From Galeopsis tetrahit (taxonomy: Eukaryota > Streptophyta > Magnoliopsida > Lamiales > Lamiaceae), in assembly GCA_963675135.1 (NCBI GenBank), contig OY776128.1, positions 75,150,670 to 75,214,669 on the forward strand: DNA of 64,000 nucleotides, written 5' to 3'. A program made the position numbers and the translations under genes. The notes below the pieces were generated by a model. It was not told the origin of the DNA. It was given only the letters and a program-made list of their open reading frames with translations, and did no database searches. This document shows, in pieces, positions 57,078 to 64,000 of the stretch (the stretch's first letter is position 1; every line of letters begins with the position of its first letter).

Positions 57078-59087
57078 GGAAGGTATTTGTAAAAAAATGT
57101 ATTGTTGTTGATGATCACGAGGCGTCCACTCAGCTTGAGAGTTTGAATGGAGTGAAGAGAAAAACTGGAAAAGAAACCCTAAATATGCGAGAAAGAAAAA
57201 TGGAGAAGACAGTAGCAGCCAAGAAAAGGGGAAGGCCCTCAAAAAAGCAAAAAATGAAACAAGAATCTGCAGATTGTGAGTCATTAACCAAAAGCTGTGG
57301 TGATGTTTTGTATCACCCATCACGCAATGATTCTTCCACGGTATAATCTATTTTTCCTTTGATGATTTCGCATTCCCTTGTAAATGTTTTGTAGCTCTTT
57401 CCCCTGTTTCTTTTCAATTTTGGTTTCTGTTTCTCTGCATGCAATTTTAATTATCATATCTAAGGATTTTGCTCTAATTTCAACTTTGTGGAATGTATTG
57501 AAAGGAGATTTTGTTCTCTCTAGTAGAGAGGGTTCTTGTGTTTTACTACCTCCGATCCCTTTGAGTTACCCATTTATTGTCTTGTCTGTACATGTTTTGA
57601 AGAATATAAGTTTCTAATGTGTGGTGAGAGTGTTGATGACTTGTTTGATGCAGAGAGATATAAGAAATAGAAAATGCAGAGAAATACAAGTGTAGTGTAG
57701 TGTTGACAAAAATGAAAATGAGTAACTTAACGAGAGACGGAGGGAATATTATTGTGGAATCTGTGGCACAGATAGTATAGAGAATAATAAACAATGTGAT
57801 CAGATTTGTCAACATCTAGTTGAATAATCTCTTTTTGCTTGTCTTTTTGAGTGTGCTCATATTGTTTCTTATGGGAGCTAGTTATTGTATAATAAAGTTT
57901 GATCATGTGTAGGAATATGGAGTCATGGATTAAATGCATGATTCTGAGTGTGGTTTTTTGTTCGAATGACTTGATTTTTTGGGGGATAAATTGAAGAATG
58001 CCATACCTATGTTTTCATGGGGGCACCAAATGTTTCAATTTCTAAGTCTATATACATATATATATTATTGAAATATAGCCAATTGATTCAATTTAACAGT
58101 CTTTTAACTGATGGTGTTTTGTTAGGGTACTGCATCTCCTAATAACAAAACTCGATCTTCGCCGTTGAACACTCCTCCATCAAGAAATGATTCTGAGAAT
58201 TTTACTTTGTCACTGGTGAAGCAACTTCTTTTTGGTCCAAAGCTAGTGGAATCTTCCGATTCTAAATCTCTAGTTGTAGCTCAGGTACGATCGAATTAGT
58301 ATCTTGATGAATGTTAATCTCATCCAATTTATATACCATTAATTAATTGATTGATTGATCTAGTTTCCCAACATTTTTATGTTCCTACATTTAACCAAAG
58401 CAGCAGACCAATTCCGTTATCAATGATTTACCTCTCCAACACGAGAATATCAGCGCTCAGGATGGAACGATTCTCTCTTCCGAAACAGAAAATCAGCGAG
58501 TTCCTTGTAACAATTCACCTAAAAAGGATGCTAATCCGGTCGCCAACGTCTTGGGTAATGGATCTTCGAAAAATGATAAACTTGTGTCCAAACATATTGA
58601 AGTGCATGGGTACAAAGTGAAAAGGGAATCAGCACCTCTCCTTGAGGCCATCTTCAGAAAGTACGGTGACATTGGTAAGGAAAGCATGTTATCAGTGGAA
58701 ACACGTTCGATCTTCTTGGAGTTGGTTTGCAGCATTTATAAGAGGTTGGAAGCTTCCACATTTCTGCAGTTGACGCCTTCAGAGCTCAAATCCATGCTCT
58801 GTCAAATGAAAGACCTCCAACTTGTGAAAATGGAAATCGGATGGCTGGATCAAAGGTTGAACCAGATATCAAAGGCGAGGGAGATGATGTATGCTGGTGT
58901 ATCGACTATTGAGGATGCCGAAGCAAGAACCGTTGTAGTGACCGCTGAAAAGATGAAAGCAATTAAAACTTATGAGAAAGAGGTGGAGAAATTGCAGGAA
59001 AAGCTTCAGCAAGAGAAGGATGAGTTGGATATGGTTGATGAAATTAAGAAGTTGTATGCAGAATCTTTGGTGCATGGACTTGTTTAG
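57078..59087 (+). CDS. PEARLI 4 (phospholipase-like) family protein with AT-hook; 5' end not resolved
   Basis: Exons seen: 57078-57340, 58126-58284, and about 58401-59087 (acceptor could be 58401, 58404 or 58407). The first begins after an AG (57076-57077) with two bases of a split codon, and no in-frame ATG precedes it, so an upstream exon is missing, unseen or lost. Met at 57187 is the first in-frame ATG. Exon 1 encodes a Lys-rich region with an AT-hook, KKRGRPSKK, suggesting a nuclear DNA-binding form. Exon 3 holds the PEARLI 4 domain: GYKVKRESAPLLEAIFRKYG, LELVCSIYKRL, then a long coiled coil ending AESLVHGLV. Biochemical role of the family is unknown despite the name. Confidence 0.75.
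57546..57746. mobile_element. Stowaway MITE in intron of the PEARLI 4 gene
   Basis: Left CTACCTCCGATCCCTTTGAG and, in complement, TTCCCTCCGTCTCTCGTTAA, both followed by TTACTCATT-like sequence. TA at 57544-57545 and 57747-57748. 201 bp. Confidence 0.75.
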
Positions 59088-60659
59088 CTTCCACATCATC
59101 TTCTTTTCAACTAACTACTTACTATCTAGAATGATGAATTGCTAGCTTTTTTGTTATGTTAATTTTATTGTGTGAATGTCCCCTCTTTTTTAGCTAGTGT
59201 GTTGTCACAGTTGCGGGTAGTCGTGTATAATTATTGGTGGTCTTGTATGTGGTCGTAACCTCTTGGATGGTCGTGTATAAACTTTTGATTTTTGTCATTT
59301 TGGTTCAATCGTTTATACTCTTTCTATACCCTTTTTGATAAATATTTTCTAAATTTTTTTCCCTTTACACTTCACTTTATATTTTTTTTCCCTCTTAATA
59401 ATATCGAAGGGAGTATAAAAAGGTGTGTTAGCCCAAATTTCCCATTATAAATTTGATTGATTTAGTGGGCTAGTTTTAAATATTAATTTGGCCTATAGAA
59501 CATCATTTAAAGATTCGTTGTATTAGAGGGCTATTTTAGTTTTCGGCCAAAGCATGCTTTGGGTTTGAATATGTAGTTTCTTGCTTGTACAGTATTTTAA
59601 ATTGGGTCATTTTCGGGCTTTCGTACACGTTTTCAACTTTTCTATAATAATATAATCTCATTTTTTAATGGCCAAAAGTAAATTGAATAGTTATTTAACC
59701 ATTTAATCCAAACCACAATTTAATTGATTAGAAGTTCGATTGGGTTACGACACTCAAGAATCAATAATACGAAGAAAATGTGTTACTCATTAGAAATAAT
59801 GGTACCAAAAAAATTAATAATGCTCACCATCATAATTCATAACAAAAGTCATTTATGTCATGAGCTAATACTTATCAATTTAAGCAATAAACCATAATCG
59901 ATCCTGTCTTCTACTTTGCACAAATTTTATTTGACTACTACTACTTAAATTTGTTACTCTTCAAGTTTTACACTCATCCAAATTTGTATCTTCCCACGTT
60001 TCTCTCCCATATGCACGACGGTTTCATGAATCATTACATCGATTTTCAAGTCCTTCAACTTTCTCTTTTGTTTCTCTTTGTTGTTCTCCTACTCAAATTT
60101 GTCTCTTCCCCCGTTTTTCTCCCATATCAATGGAAATTTTACGTTTTTCTTCCTTTGTTCTCCATATCATCTTATCACATTCTCAACTGTATTTTTTATA
60201 CTACTAAAAATTGTATTACTGCATTAGCTAAAGTGTGTTAATACTTCATGTCGTTACACTCTTTTGTTCTTGTAGTAACACTTTTATGGTCATGTAATAA
60301 CATTTAAATCACTGAATCAAAATTCTCTGCGTGATTTTTATTAAAACTTGTTTCGCGACATGTACCAATATTCTTTTGACTCGATTAACCCTTAAGATTT
60401 TAATATCTTGCGTAAAGTAATAGGTATTTCTCATATAATATTTTATACAAGCCCTCTCTAACTATTCACTATTCAAAAAAAATTATGACACCATTTGATA
60501 TGAAACAAATCTCATTTGCACTACTATAATTTATATGGTTGGTTTTGGAAACATATATTAAAAGAGAAATAACTCATAAATCATAATGACTCCCTCAATT
60601 TGAATATATCTTACCAAATTGCATACTAATCTATAACGAAAATTATTTTCCCACTACAA
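59088..60659. other. Gene-free stretch downstream of PEARLI 4
   Basis: Includes 3' trailer and AT-rich spacer. At 59320-59415 TACTCTTTC and GAAGGGAGTATA may be the decayed ends of a small Stowaway. The open frame at 59951-60241 is hydrophobic but without family resemblance. Confidence 0.4.
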
Positions 60660-61470
60660 CAGTAAAACCTCTATAAATTAATAACCTTGGGACCATGAAA
60701 TTTTATTAATTTAGAGAGGTATTAATTTATGAATAAATTAATATTTTATTAATTAAAAGAGAGTCTTTTTAAATTCAACAGATTTAGTACATATGTAATA
60801 AACATAAATGAGTTTATATATGTTTCACTGATTATATTCATATACTGATTATATTCATATACTCCGTGTCAACCAATTCTTTGTAATTAGTACATGTATA
60901 ATATCAATTCATTGTATACAATTGACTATTATATTCATAAACGCATGCATCAATTCATTGGAATTACTTAAATATACATTTTTATATTAATTCGTTGCAC
61001 TTAAATTTTTTTTATTCAATTAAATATATTCATGCATGATGAATGAAACATATACTATATAAATCTCAATATGGAAATACAATAATTCATAACACCCAAT
61101 CATGTTTTCTCATCTAAAAGACATCGAAAAATTATCCATGAATAATCAAATGCCTAAAGCATTATGTAAGAATAAGAGATCGAGACCATCTCACATGCAC
61201 TCAATTTTTTTTACAAGAGTGTGGGTTGATGAAAAAGATTTATAAGAGAGATCATGTCATAATATTTATAATTGTACTAATATATATGAATTATTAATTT
61301 AGAGTTTTAATGGGACCTAATATTTATAAAGAGATTTTTCGAAAAATTATTATCTTATTATCTTATCGAATTTGATGATTTTTTACAAAGGCCCAAGTCG
61401 GGACCGAAAGATTTTATTATTTTAGAGAGTTTATTAATTTATAGAGTATTAATTTATAGAGGTTATACTG
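60660..61470. mobile_element. pogo/Lemi1-like MITE
   Basis: Ends CAGTAAAACCTCTATAAATT and, in complement, CAGTATAACCTCTATAAATT. This is the terminal sequence known from the plant Lemi1/pogo group of Tc1/mariner elements. TA follows the right end (61471-61472); the left flank is AA, so the TA duplication is imperfect. Secondary CTCTATAAATTAATA repeats occur inside both ends. 811 bp, no transposase frame. Confidence 0.75.
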
Positions 61471-62343
61471 TAATTAATGAACTTCCTTTTAAGAAAAATC
61501 CACAAGTTAGCGAATGAATGTACCTAGTGTTAATTAGGTTTAAGCTGGTGGACATTTGTATTAGTATAGTGGCCAATTAGCATCGAAGCTCCCACGTGTT
61601 TTCCAATTGTTTAATGAGAATCAAATAAAACGGCATCATTTTTTAGTCAAACTGGAAAGATACAAGTCGCCAATTTTGAAAAGTTGAATGAATGAACGTA
61701 GAATCATCCATTTGTCTTTTAACATAAAATAATTATTGTGACTACATTTCTACGGAATATTGCATTATTTGTTCCACATTGTTTCACTTTTGCCCTCCTC
61801 ATAGTTTTATCTTCTTATTTTTATTTATCATAATCTTTTTTCTGACTAACGAAAAATGGAAATAACATTGATTTTAAGGCATTTTTCTTCATATACTTTC
61901 TATCAATGTATGTTTGTTTTGGGTTGCATGAAGTGAAACTGTAAAAATTCTATCTGAAAATTTCTGAAATAGTAAATGTATGAATTTAACTTATGATTGT
62001 AAAAAAATAAATGACGGTGTGAATATTATATTGTAAAAAAATTGTGTTATTTTGTAAATAAAAAGTAATACCCAACCTATTTATTTTATATAAAACTAAT
62101 TAATATTTATTAAAACTTGTTGGAGAAATTGGAATAATGAATTCGGATGGTGGGGTAAATAAAAAACTATCACGAAATAATGTATTATGTCAAAAAGAAT
62201 TACACTCACATTTAAGTGAAAATCAATGTACAAAATGTAAATAAAATACAAATAGCACATTTGATTTAATTGGCTTGGTAGCTGATGTTGAAAAAGACAG
62301 GAATTTGCTAATCCTATTTTCTCTGTGGAAAAAAAAAAAAAAA
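61471..62343. other. Distal upstream region of the receptor kinase
   Basis: AT-rich with a poly-A tract at 62328-62344. No gene or paired termini seen. Confidence 0.4.
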
Positions 62344-62503
62344 AGTCAAAGTTTTAGACATTGAACTTGTATTTTCCAAGTCAACTTTTGGTTACAACAG
62401 CTTCCTCTCTCTCTCTCTATCTGCTTCAGTTTTCACATGACAATTTACATTTCTCTCTCAGAAGGCTGTAATGAGTAATGGTGAAGCAGTTACACAACAC
62501 AAC
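62344..62503 (+). promoter_or_regulatory. Proximal promoter and leader of the LRR kinase, with two W-boxes
   Basis: TTGACT (WRKY-binding W-box) occurs on the minus strand at 62344-62349 and 62379-62384. A (CT)n tract at 62401-62418 is of the kind found around plant start sites. No clear TATA. WRKY control is inference from these motifs. Confidence 0.4.
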
Positions 62504-64000
62504 ATGTCCCCTCTGCAACTCACCATCTTTCTCCTCCTCCTCCTTCTTCTCCCCTTCCATGGAAACGCAAATGAAGAAGAAAAAACCATTCTTCTCGGCC
62601 TCAAACGCCACTGGTCCAATCCCTCCAACCTCACCCACTGGACCCCATCATCCGCCCACTGCACGTGGCCGGAAGTCACGTGCACGCCAGACGGCTCCGT
62701 CTCCGCGCTAACAATCATCAACACAAGCATCGCCGAAACAATCCCGCCCTCCATATGCAACCTCACTAACCTCACCCACATTGATCTCCAATGGAACTAC
62801 ATCCCTGGCTCCTTCCCTACTGCCCTCTACAACTGCTCAAAACTCGAGTACTTAGACCTCTCATTCAACTACCTCAACGGCACAATACCCGCTTCCATAA
62901 ACAGCCTCTCGCCCCGCCTCCGTGTTTTGAACTTGACCATGAACAACTTCACCGGCGACATTCCAGCAGCAATCGGAGGGTTGACAAGCCTCACCAGCCT
63001 CCAGCTTTCTGCTAACTTGTTCAATGCCTCTTTCCCGCCAGAAATAGGAGACCTCTCAAATCTTGAAGAGCTTGTGCTCAACAACAACCCATTCGCGCCG
63101 CAGATAATGCCATCCAGTTTCACTAAGCTCAAGAAACTGAGGGATCTGTGGATGAGCAACACAAACTTGATTAGAGAAATCCCTGAGAGGATAGGGGATA
63201 TGTCATCCCTTGAGTTTTTGGATTTATCTGAAAACAAATTGACAGGGAAAATACCAGATTCCCTCTTTCTTCTCAACAACTTAACTATGTTGTTTCTTTT
63301 CAAAAACAACTTATCTGGTTCTATCCCACACACAGTTCAAACCTTGAAGATGCAAGTTCTCGATCTTTCGCAAAACAACTTAACTGGGACAATCCCTGAT
63401 GATTTTGGAAATTTAACAAGCCTTACGGGTTTGGCTTTATTCTTCAACCAATTATCAGGGGAAGTTCCCACAAGCATAGGAAAATTACCACAGATTGTAG
63501 ATGTCAACCTATTCAGCAACAATCTTTCGGGCGCATTGCCACCCGACTTTGGTCGTTACTCGATGCTGGAAAGATTTCAGGTTTCCTCAAACCAATTTGT
63601 GGGTGAATTACCCAGATATCTGTGTGAAAACAAGGCGTTGATAGGCGTGGTCGCCTTTGAAAACAAACTCACAGGTGGATTGCCCGATTCTCTAGGCGAT
63701 TGTGACACTTTAGCAGTTGTTCGGGTTGAAAATAACCAGCTTTCTGGTGAAATCCCTTACAATTTATGGACGTCAAACAAGCTAATTATGCTGACGCTAG
63801 GCAACAACTTGTTTTCCGGTAAGCTTCCGGATAAAGTAGGGTCTTCGTTGTCGTTGGTGGAGGTGATGAACAACCAGATTTCGGGTCCGATTCCAGTGAA
63901 CATATCTTCTTGGGAAACAATGGTAGAGTTGAGAGCAAGTAACAACTTATTAAATGGCAGCATACCTCAAGAGCTCACAGCTCTTTCATCTCTATCAGTT
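62504..64000 (+). CDS. LRR receptor-like kinase, HSL1/RLK5-like (subfamily XI type); 3' part outside window
   Basis: Open without stop for 499 codons to the window edge. Signal peptide from Met at 62504 (Leu-rich core, then FHGNA). The LRR N-terminal cap has LKRHWSNPSNLTHW and the paired-Cys motif CTWPEVTC. There follow about 15-16 plant-type LRRs (LxxLxxLxLxxNxLxGxIP), several with Asn-linked glycosylation sites. A Met at 62471 is in the same frame, but adds 11 polar residues ahead of the signal peptide, so the later start is preferred. The transmembrane and kinase parts would lie beyond 64000. Expected to sense a peptide at the plasma membrane; the ligand is unknown. Similar proteins have one intron in the kinase region. 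Confidence 0.9.
   Translation, partial: MSPLQLTIFLLLLLLLPFHGNANEEEKTILLGLKRHWSNPSNLTHWTPSSAHCTWPEVTCTPDGSVSALTIINTSIAETIPPSICNLTNLTHIDLQWNYIPGSFPTALYNCSKLEYLDLSFNYLNGTIPASINSLSPRLRVLNLTMNNFTGDIPAAIGGLTSLTSLQLSANLFNASFPPEIGDLSNLEELVLNNNPFAPQIMPSSFTKLKKLRDLWMSNTNLIREIPERIGDMSSLEFLDLSENKLTGKIPDSLFLLNNLTMLFLFKNNLSGSIPHTVQTLKMQVLDLSQNNLTGTIPDDFGNLTSLTGLALFFNQLSGEVPTSIGKLPQIVDVNLFSNNLSGALPPDFGRYSMLERFQVSSNQFVGELPRYLCENKALIGVVAFENKLTGGLPDSLGDCDTLAVVRVENNQLSGEIPYNLWTSNKLIMLTLGNNLFSGKLPDKVGSSLSLVEVMNNQISGPIPVNISSWETMVELRASNNLLNGSIPQELTALSSLSV

Noticed and set aside
62478..62711. 77-aa frame starting MVKQLHNTTC
   Set aside because: Out of frame with the LRR kinase, whose signal peptide and LRRs are unmistakable in the frame of 62504.

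Overview
This is nuclear DNA from a flowering plant, almost certainly a eudicot. The evidence is AT-rich intergenic sequence, GT-AG introns, plant-type gene families (GH17-X8 glucanase, plant profilin, PEARLI 4, LRR receptor kinase) and a dense population of plant transposons (CACTA, Stowaway, Tourist/Harbinger, hAT, Mutator, Helitron, tRNA-SINE, LTR). The species cannot be named from the sequence; nothing is bacterial or organellar.

Region 1 (1-8748) is the right-hand part of a large CACTA (En/Spm) transposon whose left end lies outside the window. It carries a full-length, apparently intact five-exon TNP2 transposase (minus strand) and a small GRF zinc-finger/coiled-coil/membrane protein (plus strand). 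It also carries a five-exon TNP1-like (Transposase_24) gene (minus strand) broken by a one-base loss in a G run. A cluster of the element's own terminal motifs sits between TNP2 and the GRF gene, where a shared divergent promoter would be expected. The right terminus is CACTAC on the minus strand, ending at 8748.

Region 2 (8749-13400) is AT-rich filler with a Stowaway-type MITE and the 3' end of a decayed Helitron that still shows a helicase relic.

Region 3 (13.4-36.5 kb) holds four complete host genes: profilin (+), a GPI-type GH17-X8 beta-1,3-glucanase (-), a cytochrome b5-like protein (+) and ceramide glucosyltransferase (+, 14 exons). Between them lie layered nests of MITEs whose target-site duplications allow insertion order to be read.

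Region 4 (36.5-42.8 kb) is repeat-rich: a Tourist-like element split by a Mutator-type MITE, a tRNA-derived SINE with a perfect 19-bp target duplication, and a probable solo LTR with GC-rich tandem repeats.

Region 5 (42.8-64 kb) carries VPS15 (+, 11 exons), the regulatory pseudokinase-like subunit of the class III PI3-kinase, with several MITEs in its introns. It is followed by a PEARLI 4-domain gene with an AT-hook (+, 5' end unclear), a pogo/Lemi1-like MITE, and the 5' part of an LRR receptor-like kinase (+) that runs off the window.

The host genes are unrelated housekeeping, cell-wall, lipid, trafficking and signalling genes; they form no cluster or operon. The most unusual material is the CACTA gene set and its internal regulatory repeats. 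All assignments come from reading the sequence; no database search was run.
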